Below are positions 1 through 7,350 of a stretch of DNA of 20,830 nucleotides, piece after piece (position 1 is the stretch's first letter; each line of letters opens with the position of its first letter). The notes beneath the pieces were generated by a model that saw only the letters and a list, made by a program, of their open reading frames with translations, was not told where the DNA came from and ran no database searches. The stretch comes from a virus, in IMG/VR virus record IMGVR_UViG_3300017743_000181, positions 1-20,830 of that record; one strand, written 5' to 3'. Position numbers and translations under genes: made by a program.

Positions 1-1
1 G

Positions 2-316
2 ATTGCTTTAAAAAAGCTTTTATTAGACGCAGAGCGTGAAGCTTTTGCTAAAGAAGTTGAAGATCGTAAAGATGCACGTGATCTTTATAAAGACGACGCT
101 ATTATTCAAAAGGTTTTAGCAACGCTATTTACTATAGCTTATTTTGGCATAACATTTATAATGTTCAATTATTTTGTAACTAAGAGTATAGATCTTGGTG
201 AATTTGAAATAAGCTTTATATCAAGTATCTTTGGCGCAATGAGTGCTAAGGTAAACACAATAATAGACTTCTTCTTCGGTGGAAGCTCAAAGAAAAACGA
301 ACAAACTAATAAATAA
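2..316 (+). CDS. Putative holin (partial, 5' end outside window)
   Basis: The last 104 codons of a gene that enters from the left; no start codon is visible. A charged, probably cytoplasmic helix rich in Glu, Lys, Asp and Arg (about residues 5-35 of the visible part) is followed by a hydrophobic segment (QKVLATLFTIAYFGITFI, about 37-62). A short polar stretch leads to a second, weaker membrane helix (about 72-95) ending in DFFFGGSSKKNEQ. A charged N-terminus, two membrane segments, an FFFG(G/S)SS ending and a polar tail recur in phage holins, which permeabilise the inner membrane and time lysis. An endolysin would be expected upstream, but that lies outside the window. All three arginines visible here are CGT, unlike most neighbours. 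The gene ends 5 bases before the next ATG, so it probably shares its transcript. It could instead be a small membrane protein of unknown role. Confidence 0.55.
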   Translation: MALKKLLLDAEREAFAKEVEDRKDARDLYKDDAIIQKVLATLFTIAYFGITFIMFNYFVTKSIDLGEFEISFISSIFGAMSAKVNTIIDFFFGGSSKKNEQTNK

Positions 317-321
317 ATAAA

Positions 322-654
322 ATGGCTTACAAAGATAACTCCGTAAACTACGGATTTGGACAAATGGGATCAATACACGCTGCTGGAACAGAAACTATCA
401 CTTGTGGAGTTGCTGACGGAGTGTTTGTTGCTATAACATTTTTAGAAGACACTAAATTTGATAGTGCTGTAGCTGGATTAGTTCCACAATCTAGTGAACT
501 ATTCCCTAGCTCTGATGGGACAAGTAATGATATTGATGCGGATGGCGGTGATGTTGTTGACTCTGAAGTATTTCCAAAAGGCGTTACTATATACGGTAGA
601 TGGACAGGCTTTAAATTATCTGAAGGTAGAGTAATCGCTTACGTAGGGTACTAA
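322..654 (+). CDS. Small conserved phage protein, possible virion or decoration protein
   Basis: A 110-residue soluble protein with no signal peptide or membrane segment. It starts MAYKDNSVNYGFGQMGS, has an acidic Ser/Asp-rich middle (about residues 55-82), and ends in a beta-rich segment of the type GVTIYGRWTGFKLSEGRVIAY. Proteins of this layout are common beside structural genes of marine phages, but I know of no established function. The ending (a predicted strand, then a Gly-Arg-Trp turn, then another strand) would fit a small beta-sandwich. Its stop overlaps the start of the lectin-like gene in a TAATG, so the two are probably translationally coupled and may act together, for example on the capsid surface. 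That role is inference from position. The ATG follows an AT-rich leader without a clear Shine-Dalgarno sequence. Confidence 0.6.
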   Translation: MAYKDNSVNYGFGQMGSIHAAGTETITCGVADGVFVAITFLEDTKFDSAVAGLVPQSSELFPSSDGTSNDIDADGGDVVDSEVFPKGVTIYGRWTGFKLSEGRVIAYVGY

Positions 655-1367
655 TGCTAGGATTAGGTAATAGCATATCGCACGCTGGCTCTATATCTTT
701 TGCACCTACAGATATATCTGGACTTCAATTTTGGCTACAAAACGGAGTTGGTATAACATCTTCAGGTGATCCAGCGGTTATTGACGCTTGGGCTGATTCT
801 TCTGGTAATGGGCTTAATGCTACAGCAAGCGTTGGTAGAAAACCTTACCTAGTAGATGGTGGGGGTGAATGGGAAGGCGACAGTGATGCTGACGCTTTAC
901 AGTTATCAGCAGCGCAAACGATAAATCAGTTTCACATATTTTTCGCTATAGCTGCCGATGAACACGCCACAAACAACTTGCTAGCTAACGCAAACACTGA
1001 CTTCTTGAGAATAGGTCAGGGAGGTAGTAGCACTCAGCATAGGATTAGGGCTAACGGGCAAACAGTAACTTTGAACGCAACTACAGCTATAGCAACTGAT
1101 GGTACTAGGCAACTATTAGAGTATGAAGGTGGTGATGGATCTTCTAGCAACGTATTTTTAAGAATTAACGGAACTTTAGAAAGCACTAGCAGCCTTGATA
1201 CTGACTCTAATCCTTTTGATTATGGCTTTGTAGGTGCAGTAACAGCAGAAGGTACTAGTAGTTTTGATGGTAAAATATACGAAGTATTAGTTTATAATAA
1301 AGCGCTTAGCTCTGCCGAAGCTACAGACGTTAGAAATTATTTAAACGGCAAATTGAACATATATTAA
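654..1367 (+). CDS. LamG/ConA-like lectin-domain protein (possible head fibre or adhesin)
   Basis: A 237-residue protein that is almost entirely one concanavalin A-like (laminin G type) beta-sandwich. The family signature appears at the N-terminus as GLQFWLQNGVGI and then VIDAWADSSGNGLNATAS, the usual W-x-D-x-SG-x-G-x-x-A pattern. The end of the fold is DGKIYEVLVYNKALSSAEATD, the usual last strand followed by the LS-x-AE helix. These domains usually bind glycans. With no catalytic motif visible, binding rather than cleavage is the likely role. No coiled coil or collagen-like shaft is present. It overlaps the upstream 110-aa gene (TAATG) and lies before the terminase genes rather than with tail genes, so a capsid-surface protein that holds host or particle polysaccharide is a reasonable guess. 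A tail-associated adhesin is the alternative. The fold is well supported; the location in the virion is not. Confidence 0.75.
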   Translation: MLGLGNSISHAGSISFAPTDISGLQFWLQNGVGITSSGDPAVIDAWADSSGNGLNATASVGRKPYLVDGGGEWEGDSDADALQLSAAQTINQFHIFFAIAADEHATNNLLANANTDFLRIGQGGSSTQHRIRANGQTVTLNATTAIATDGTRQLLEYEGGDGSSSNVFLRINGTLESTSSLDTDSNPFDYGFVGAVTAEGTSSFDGKIYEVLVYNKALSSAEATDVRNYLNGKLNIY

Positions 1368-1387
1368 CAATTAAATTAAATTAAATT
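1368..1387 (+). promoter_or_regulatory. AT-only leader with ATTAA tandem repeat
   Basis: Twenty intergenic bases almost wholly A and T, holding just over three copies of a 5-base unit (TTAAA) directly before ATGG. No Shine-Dalgarno sequence is present. The leader probably gives an unstructured, A/U-rich start region of the kind Bacteroidetes ribosomes use. I see no promoter consensus. Confidence 0.4.
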
Positions 1388-1669
1388 ATGGCAAAAAAAG
1401 AAGAAGTAATTGACCTTAAACCTAAGGCAGAAAAAATTACAGACGAACAGCTAAAAGAAGTGCAGCAAGTTATATCTGTCTCTAATCAAATCAAACTAGA
1501 AATAGGTAACATTGCAGCTAGAAAGCATATGCTACTTCACGAGCTAAATACCGTAAACGAAAAGATGAGCGAAATAAACAAGAATCTTGAAGAAGAGTAC
1601 GGCAAGATGGACATTGACATCAACACTGGAGCAATAAACTACCCAGAAGATGAGCAAGCTGATTCGTAA
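1388..1669 (+). CDS. Small coiled-coil protein of unknown function
   Basis: A 93-residue hydrophilic protein. Residues about 18-70 form a long amphipathic helix with heptad spacing of Val, Ile, Leu and Met (EVQQVISVSNQIKLEIGNIA, then HMLLHELNTVNEKMSEINKN), so a coiled-coil dimer is likely. The last 20 residues (DIDINTGAINYPEDEQ) look like a beta-turn and an acidic tail. Similar short Lys-rich coiled-coil proteins are common in late regions of marine phages, but I cannot assign a function. The next gene starts inside its last codons (20-base overlap, different frame), so expression is probably linked. An assembly chaperone is possible but unsupported. Confidence 0.6.
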   Translation: MAKKEEVIDLKPKAEKITDEQLKEVQQVISVSNQIKLEIGNIAARKHMLLHELNTVNEKMSEINKNLEEEYGKMDIDINTGAINYPEDEQADS

Positions 1670-1871
1670 AATTACAATAGGTAAAGATTATAAAATAGAT
1701 GCTATGCATTACTCCGTAGGCCAAGAGGTCTATGGAGGGCATACTATCTGTGATATATTTGAAGAAAAAGACAAGTATTCTATTTATATTAGAAAAGGTA
1801 AAAACGTTTTGCCTTGGAAAGACTTTAATAAGAATATGGCTGTATCTGTTGAGTATAACTTAGAATATTAA
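1650..1871 (+). CDS. Small protein of unknown function
   Basis: A 73-residue protein, rich in Lys, Tyr and Ile, with no membrane segment or signal peptide. The alternation of hydrophobic and charged residues (KITIGKDYKIDAMHY, and later DKYSIYIRKG) suggests a small all-beta fold. It overlaps the coiled-coil gene by 20 bases. Its TAA stop shares an A with the ATG of the following co-chaperonin-like gene (TAATG), which supports it as a real, coupled gene despite its size. I do not recognise the family. Confidence 0.55.
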   Translation: MSKLIRKITIGKDYKIDAMHYSVGQEVYGGHTICDIFEEKDKYSIYIRKGKNVLPWKDFNKNMAVSVEYNLEY

Positions 1872-2452
1872 TGCAAGCATTATACGATTACGTTATACAA
1901 CCGCTTGGCCAAAGGTATAACAACGAAAAAACCATTGGCGACAAAAGCTTAATATTAAACTCAGAAATACATAACCACGAGTTTGTTAATAGAAAAGCTG
2001 TAATAATATCTACACCTAAGAATATAAAAACAGAACTAAAGGCTGGCGATATTGTAATAGTGCATCACAACGTTTTTAGAAGATGGTACAACGTTAAAGG
2101 TATAGAAAAGAATAGTAGAAGCTATTTTAAAGAAAACAGATACTTTGTCAAGCACGATCAGATATTTGCTTACCAATTAGCGAGAAAATGGAGAGCTTTA
2201 AAAGGGTATTGTTTTGTAAAACCTATTAAAAACAGAGATAAGTTTAGCATAGAAAAAGAACAACCTTTAGTTGGTATTGTTAAGTATACTGACGGTAGCT
2301 TTCAAGTTGGTGACTTAGTTGGCTTTAGGCCTAATAGTGAGTACGAGTTTGTTATCGACGGTCAAAGGTTATATAGAGTTATGTCAAAATTTATTACTAT
2401 TAAATATGAATATCAAGGAGACGAAGAAGAGTATAATCCAAGCTGGGCATAA
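1871..2452 (+). CDS. Tandem GroES-like protein (possible phage co-chaperonin)
   Basis: A 193-residue protein that reads as two GroES-type folds in a row. The first half has a V-x-x-PL-x-x-R opening (VIQPLGQR, residues 8-15). A variable loop ending in SLILNSE follows, then a KAVII strand, a KAGDIVIVHHNV segment (57-68) and an ENRYFVKHDQIFAY ending (88-101). The second half repeats the order: FVKPIKNRD (115-123), VGIVKY (134-139), FQVGDLVGF (144-152), EFVIDGQRLYRV (159-170). This matches the GroES order (PL-x-x-R, loop, GxV strand, xGDxV, then a strand pair and final I). The two Gly-Asp pairs are 88 residues apart, close to one GroES length (97). Phage co-chaperonins such as T4 gp31 replace GroES to fold the capsid protein; this gene lies directly before the packaging and capsid genes. 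The GroES link is my reading of the sequence, not a database result. If wrong, it is a two-domain beta-barrel protein of unknown role. Confidence 0.55.
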   Translation: MQALYDYVIQPLGQRYNNEKTIGDKSLILNSEIHNHEFVNRKAVIISTPKNIKTELKAGDIVIVHHNVFRRWYNVKGIEKNSRSYFKENRYFVKHDQIFAYQLARKWRALKGYCFVKPIKNRDKFSIEKEQPLVGIVKYTDGSFQVGDLVGFRPNSEYEFVIDGQRLYRVMSKFITIKYEYQGDEEEYNPSWA

Positions 2453-2684
2453 AGCTGTTGAAGAGCTAATCAAAGTAGCTCAAGAACAGATTATCACTCA
2501 TAGCGAAGATGATGTATCTGCAGATAGATTAAAAAATGCTGCGGCTACAAAAAAGCTAGCTATATTCGATGCTTTTGAAATATTAAATAGAATACAAGAA
2601 GAAGAAAACTTACTAGACGGTAAAGAGCCTGAAAAGAAAGAAGAACGAGTATTTAAAGGATTTGCAGAAGGAAGATCTAAATGA
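2406..2684 (+). CDS. Putative terminase small subunit
   Basis: About 92 residues, mostly helical: HKAVEELIKVAQEQII, then a short acidic DDVSADRLKNAAATKKLAIF and DAFEILNRIQEEEN. The small terminase recognises phage DNA and hands it to the large subunit. The assignment rests on position (its ATGA overlaps the large-subunit start), size and helical character. The SADRLKNAAATKKLAIFDA stretch looks like that of marine phage small terminases. I chose the ATG at 2406 (MNIKETKKSI). An in-frame ATG at 2319 adds 29 hydrophobic residues that lie wholly within the co-chaperonin-like gene and have no relation to the family. Even the shorter form overlaps that gene by 47 bases. No clear DNA-binding helix-turn-helix can be read by eye, so the call is moderate. 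Confidence 0.6.
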   Translation: MNIKETKKSIIQAGHKAVEELIKVAQEQIITHSEDDVSADRLKNAAATKKLAIFDAFEILNRIQEEENLLDGKEPEKKEERVFKGFAEGRSK

Positions 2685-4900
2685 GCTACAAGCAAAGTCT
2701 ATACAAAATAGTTGAGCCTGTAAAGATCAACACGATTAAAAGATTGAATAAATCTAAAAAGTGGAAGTACGGCTACAACAAAGAAAACGATATTATAGTA
2801 ATATCAAAGACTGGCCGTATAGGTGAGATATATGAAATACAAGGCTTAAAAATAGCCTTACCAGCTGCACCTAGCAGTGTGTATAGCAACAGCGAAGATA
2901 AGTGGCGACGTATCGACCAGCCCAAAGTTCTGAGCAAGCTAAAGAATATATTCGACTGGAGAGCGTATCCAGAAGAGCAGAAAGAGCAATGGTACGATTA
3001 TATAGATGATGAATTTAAAAGAAGAGACGAAGGTTTCTGGTTTCAAAATGCTAGTGTTCCAACTTATATTACAGGAGCTCACTACATGTACCTCCAGTGG
3101 AGTAAAATAGATGTGGGTGCGCCAGACTTTAGAGAAGCTAATAGATTATTCTTTATATTTTGGGAGGCTTGTAAAGCTGACAGTAGATGCTATGGTATGT
3201 GCTACCTTAAGAACAGACGTAGTGGTTTTTCGTTTATGAGTTCGGCTGAAACAGTAAATCTAGCTACAATATCATCAGACGCTAGGTATGGAATATTATC
3301 AAAATCAGGAGCAGATGCTAAAAAAATGTTTACCGACAAAGTTGTACCAATATCTATCAACTACCCTTTCTTTTTTAAACCGATACAAGACGGTATGGAC
3401 AGGCCTAAAAGTGAACTTGCTTATCGTGTTCCTGCAAGTAAGTTTACGCGTAGAAAAATTACGGCAAACGAAAAGCAGGAAGAGCTGGCTGGACTTGACA
3501 CTACTATTGATTGGAAAAATACAGGTGACAACAGCTATGATGGTGAAAAACTTAATCTACTAGTACACGATGAAAGTGGTAAGTGGGAAAAGCCAGACAA
3601 TATACTAAACAACTGGCGAGTAACAAAAACTTGTCTACGTCTTGGTAGTAGAATTATAGGTAAGTGTATGATGGGAAGTACGTCAAACGCTTTAGACAAG
3701 GGTGGTGAAAATTTTAAAAAGCTTTATAATGATTCAGATGTTGCAAAACGGAACCGTAACGGACAGACAAAGTCTGGTCTATATTCTTTGTTTATCCCAA
3801 TGGAATGGAACTTTGAAGGATTTATTGACAGATACGGACAGCCTGTATTTAATACGCCAAGTAATGATGTATACGGACCCGACGGTGAATTAATAGATAT
3901 AGGTGTAATTGATCATTGGGACAATGAGGTTGATGGGCTAAAAGACGATCAAGATGCTTTAAACGAATTTTATCGTCAGTTTCCTAGAACAACAGAGCAT
4001 GCTTTTAGAGATGAAACTAAAAACAGCTTGTTTAATCTTGTAAAAATATACGAGCAAATAGACTACAACGAAGGTAATAGAAACTCTTCAGTGGTTACTA
4101 AAGGTAGCTTTCAGTGGGCTAACGGTGTAAAAGATACTCAAGTAATATTTATGCCTGACGTTAACGGTAGGTTTAAAGTAAGCTGGGTTCCAGATAGAAA
4201 TTTACAAAACCGAGTAATACTTAAAAATGGAATAAAATACCCTGGCAATGATCACATGGGAGCTTTTGGCTGCGATAGCTATGATATTAGCGGTACTGTT
4301 GATGGTAGAGGATCCAACGGATCTCTTCATGGACTAACTAAGTTCTCTATGGAGTCAGCTCCAGCTAACACTTTTTTCCTAGAGTATGTAGCTAGACCAC
4401 AAACCGCAGAAATATTCTTCGAAGATATACTTATGGCATGTGTATTTTACGGCATGCCTATACTAGCGGAGAACAACAAGCCGAGACTTTTATACCACTT
4501 CAAAAGAAGAGGATATAGAGGTTTTAGCATGAATAGACCAGATAGAGTGTGGAATAAACTGTCTGTTACAGAAAAAGAAATAGGTGGTATACCTAACTCT
4601 AGTGAAGATATAAAGCAAGCTCATGCCGCTGCTATTGAAATGTACATAAATGATCATGTTGGTCATTTGCAAGATGGGGCTTACGGCACGATGTATTTTA
4701 ACGAAACGTTGAATGATTGGGCTAAGTTTGATATAAACAAAAGAACAAAGCATGATGCTTCTATAAGTAGCGGTTTAGCTATTATGGCTTGCAACAGACA
4801 CTTATACAAGCCTGTAGCATCAAGGAATATTAGGACTGTTAATATAAATATGGCTAGATACGAAAATGACGGTTATGCGTCTAAAATAATAAAACAATAA
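2681..4900 (+). CDS. terL: Terminase large subunit (packaging ATPase and nuclease)
   Basis: A 739-residue motor protein that pumps DNA into the procapsid and cuts concatemers. The ATPase domain has a Walker A-like loop at residues 176-184 (LKNRRSGFS), a Walker B with catalytic Glu at 291-298 (LNLLVHDE) and a coupling motif at 330-336 (MMGSTSN). The C-terminal RNase H-like nuclease shows Asp532 in FGCDSYD, a Glu around 581 or 597, and Asp692 in KHDASISSGLA, matching the three-acid plan. The P-loop lacks the standard GK(S/T): it reads SGFS, with Lys177, Arg179 and Arg180 upstream, a variant known in other phage terminases. The length is at the long end for the family, with about 120 extra N-terminal residues including an FWFQN-x-x-x-x-TYITGAHY motif. 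An AAGGAAG sequence 7-13 bases upstream may act as a Shine-Dalgarno site, and ATGA couples it to the small subunit. Confidence 0.93.
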   Translation: MSYKQSLYKIVEPVKINTIKRLNKSKKWKYGYNKENDIIVISKTGRIGEIYEIQGLKIALPAAPSSVYSNSEDKWRRIDQPKVLSKLKNIFDWRAYPEEQKEQWYDYIDDEFKRRDEGFWFQNASVPTYITGAHYMYLQWSKIDVGAPDFREANRLFFIFWEACKADSRCYGMCYLKNRRSGFSFMSSAETVNLATISSDARYGILSKSGADAKKMFTDKVVPISINYPFFFKPIQDGMDRPKSELAYRVPASKFTRRKITANEKQEELAGLDTTIDWKNTGDNSYDGEKLNLLVHDESGKWEKPDNILNNWRVTKTCLRLGSRIIGKCMMGSTSNALDKGGENFKKLYNDSDVAKRNRNGQTKSGLYSLFIPMEWNFEGFIDRYGQPVFNTPSNDVYGPDGELIDIGVIDHWDNEVDGLKDDQDALNEFYRQFPRTTEHAFRDETKNSLFNLVKIYEQIDYNEGNRNSSVVTKGSFQWANGVKDTQVIFMPDVNGRFKVSWVPDRNLQNRVILKNGIKYPGNDHMGAFGCDSYDISGTVDGRGSNGSLHGLTKFSMESAPANTFFLEYVARPQTAEIFFEDILMACVFYGMPILAENNKPRLLYHFKRRGYRGFSMNRPDRVWNKLSVTEKEIGGIPNSSEDIKQAHAAAIEMYINDHVGHLQDGAYGTMYFNETLNDWAKFDINKRTKHDASISSGLAIMACNRHLYKPVASRNIRTVNINMARYENDGYASKIIKQ

Positions 4901-4901
4901 T

Positions 4902-7325
4902 ATGGCTGAATCAAATTTAAAGAGTTATTTTCCAAGTCAAGTTGTTAGTGACATAGAAAAAGTGAGCTACGACTATGGCTTAGAGGTTGCTAAAGCTATA
5001 GAGTCAGAGTGGTTTAACAAAAGAGTAGGCGCTAATAGATATTTAAATAATAGAAATAATTTTCATAAGTTAAGGCTGTATGCTAGAGGAGAGCAGTCTA
5101 TACAGAAATATAAAGATGAGCTATCTATAAACGGTGACTTAAGTTACTTAAACCTAGACTGGAAGCCAGTTCCTATTATACCTAAATTTGTTGATATTGT
5201 TGTCAACGGTATGTCTGAACGAGTTTACGATATAAAAGCGTATTCTCAAGATCCATTTGGTGTTGAGCAAAGAACTGAATATATGCAAGACATATTAGAC
5301 GATATGGACGCAAAGCAGTTCAATGACTCAATTATGCAAAATATAGGTATAGACTTATATAAGACAGATAAAGACAAATTGCCAGAGTCGGAAGAAGAGC
5401 TTGCGCTGCACATGCAGCTAACGTACAAGCAAGCTGTAGAGCTAGCTGAAGAACAAGCACTGAACGTTTTGCTTGATGGTAACAAGTATGACTTAATAAA
5501 GAAAAGATTTTACTACGATTTAACTGTATTAGGCATAGCTGCGGTAAAAACAGACTTCACTAACTCTGAAGGCGTTACTGTTAATTATGTTGATCCAGCA
5601 AACTTAGTGTACTCTTACACTGACTCACCTTACTTTGATGATATATATTATGTTGGTGAAGTGAAAACCGTACCTATAAACGAGCTAGCTAAACAGTTTC
5701 CTCATCTAACTCAAGAAGATTTAGAAGAAATAGCTAAGTCGTCGTCTAGTTTTCAAAAAGGCTACGTTAACAACGGTAGCCACATAGAAGATAATCTTGA
5801 TAATAACCAGGTTTCAGTTTTGTACTTTAACTATAAAACTTATATGAACGAAGTTTACAAGGTTAAAGAGACTGCCACTGGAGCTGAAAAAGCTATAAAA
5901 AAAGACGATTCGTTTAATCCTCCTTCTGACATGGAGGCTAATTTTTCTAAAGTACAAAAGCAAATAGAAGTACTTTATGAAGGAGCTAAAATAATAGGTT
6001 CTGACAAGCTGCTAAACTGGCAGATGTGTAAGAATATGATTAGACCTAAGAGCGATTATACTAAAGTTAAAATGAACTATAGTATTGTTGCTCCTAGAAT
6101 TTACGAAGGTAGAATAGAGTCTTTAGTAGGTCGAATCACAGGTTTTGCTGATATGATACAGCTAACTCACTTAAAGCTACAACAAGTAATGTCACGTATG
6201 ATACCTGATGGTATTTATCTTGACGCTGATGGTTTAGCTGAAATAGATTTAGGCAACGGCACAAATTATAATCCTCAAGAAGCTTTAAACATGTTCTTCC
6301 AAACAGGTTCTGTTATTGGTAGATCAATGACTTCTGAAGGAGATATGAATCCTGGTAAAGTTCCAATACAAGAAATATCTAGCGGAAATGGTGGAGCTAA
6401 GATGCAGAGCTTAATCGGAACATATAACTATTATCTACAAATGATAAGAGACACTACCGGATTAAACGAAGCTAGAGACGGTAGCACACCCTCAAAAGAT
6501 GCTTTAGTTGGTGTTCAAAAAATAGCTGCGGCTAACTCTAATACAGCTACAAGGCACATACTTCAAGCAGGTTTATTTATAACTGCAGATGTATGTGAAT
6601 CTCTTTCATTAAGAATATCTGATATTATAGAGTACTCGCCTACCAAAGACGCGTTCATACAGGCTATAGGCGCTCACAACGTAGCTACTTTAGAAGAAGT
6701 GAGTAATTTACATTTATACGATTTTGGTATATTTATAGAGCTAGCGCCGGACGATGAAGAAAGGCAAATGTTAGAAAACAATATACAACAGGCCTTGCAG
6801 CAACAGAATATTGATTTAGAAGATGCTATAGATCTTAGAGAAATAAGAAATATTACTTTAGCTAATCAGCTGTTAAAAATAAGAAGGAAAAAAAAGCAAG
6901 CTAAAGATCAAGCTCTACAAGAAAGAAACATACAGCTACAAACACAGTCTAATACTCAAGCGGCTCAAAACGCAGCACAAATAGAAATTCAAAAAGAGCA
7001 GATGATAACGCAGTCAAAAGTTCAATTAGAGCAAGCTAAATCTCAACTTGAAGTTAGTAAACTGATGCAGGAAGCTGAAGTAAAAAAACAGCTTATGCAG
7101 CTAGAGTTTCAAATGAACATGCAGCTCAAGCAGGTTGAAGTTGACGGCATGAAAGGTAGAGAGAAAGAAAAAGAAGACAGAAAAGACGAAAGAACTAAGA
7201 TACAAGCTTCGCAGCAAAGCGAGCTTATAGACCAAAGAAAGACAGGTGGAGCGCCTAAAAAGTTTGAGTCTGCAGGTAATGATATACTTGGTGGATTTAA
7301 TTTAGGAGCGTTTGAACCTAAATAA
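4902..7325 (+). CDS. Portal protein
   Basis: An 807-residue protein that should form the dodecameric DNA gate at one capsid vertex and dock the terminase. Portal-like features: an N-terminal helical region with VPIIPKFVDIVVNGM (about residues 89-103), the wing strand VNYVDPANLVYSYTDSPYF (about 227-245), and the RDTTGLNEARDG and QKIAAANSNTATRHI helices (about 514-550) typical of the stem and crown. From about 660 to 765 the protein becomes a long Gln/Lys/Glu-rich coiled coil (LQTQSNTQAAQNAAQIEIQ, and so on), likely a crown or barrel extension reaching into the capsid. The start is one base after the large terminase stop, and the neighbours are terminase and scaffold, which fits. No frame break is seen. 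The family call is firm; the coiled-coil role is inference. Confidence 0.88.
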   Translation: MAESNLKSYFPSQVVSDIEKVSYDYGLEVAKAIESEWFNKRVGANRYLNNRNNFHKLRLYARGEQSIQKYKDELSINGDLSYLNLDWKPVPIIPKFVDIVVNGMSERVYDIKAYSQDPFGVEQRTEYMQDILDDMDAKQFNDSIMQNIGIDLYKTDKDKLPESEEELALHMQLTYKQAVELAEEQALNVLLDGNKYDLIKKRFYYDLTVLGIAAVKTDFTNSEGVTVNYVDPANLVYSYTDSPYFDDIYYVGEVKTVPINELAKQFPHLTQEDLEEIAKSSSSFQKGYVNNGSHIEDNLDNNQVSVLYFNYKTYMNEVYKVKETATGAEKAIKKDDSFNPPSDMEANFSKVQKQIEVLYEGAKIIGSDKLLNWQMCKNMIRPKSDYTKVKMNYSIVAPRIYEGRIESLVGRITGFADMIQLTHLKLQQVMSRMIPDGIYLDADGLAEIDLGNGTNYNPQEALNMFFQTGSVIGRSMTSEGDMNPGKVPIQEISSGNGGAKMQSLIGTYNYYLQMIRDTTGLNEARDGSTPSKDALVGVQKIAAANSNTATRHILQAGLFITADVCESLSLRISDIIEYSPTKDAFIQAIGAHNVATLEEVSNLHLYDFGIFIELAPDDEERQMLENNIQQALQQQNIDLEDAIDLREIRNITLANQLLKIRRKKKQAKDQALQERNIQLQTQSNTQAAQNAAQIEIQKEQMITQSKVQLEQAKSQLEVSKLMQEAEVKKQLMQLEFQMNMQLKQVEVDGMKGREKEKEDRKDERTKIQASQQSELIDQRKTGGAPKKFESAGNDILGGFNLGAFEPK

Positions 7326-7350
7326 ATACTAATTTTTTATATTTTATATT
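7326..7350 (+). promoter_or_regulatory. AT-only leader before scaffold gene
   Basis: Twenty-five bases with a single C and no G, ending TTTTATATTATGG at the start codon. It closely resembles the leader at 10090-10109. No Shine-Dalgarno or TAnnTTTG promoter motif is seen, so it more likely aids translation start than transcription. Confidence 0.4.

Noticed and set aside
169-363. Antisense 64-residue hydrophobic frame at the left edge
   Set aside because: It overlaps the holin-like gene and the start of the next gene on the other strand; its hydrophobic character follows from reading AT-rich codons backwards.
2319-2405. N-terminal extension of the small terminase from the ATG at 2319
   Set aside because: The 29 extra residues lie inside the co-chaperonin-like gene and are hydrophobic and unlike the rest of the protein; the ATG at 2406 gives a protein of normal type.
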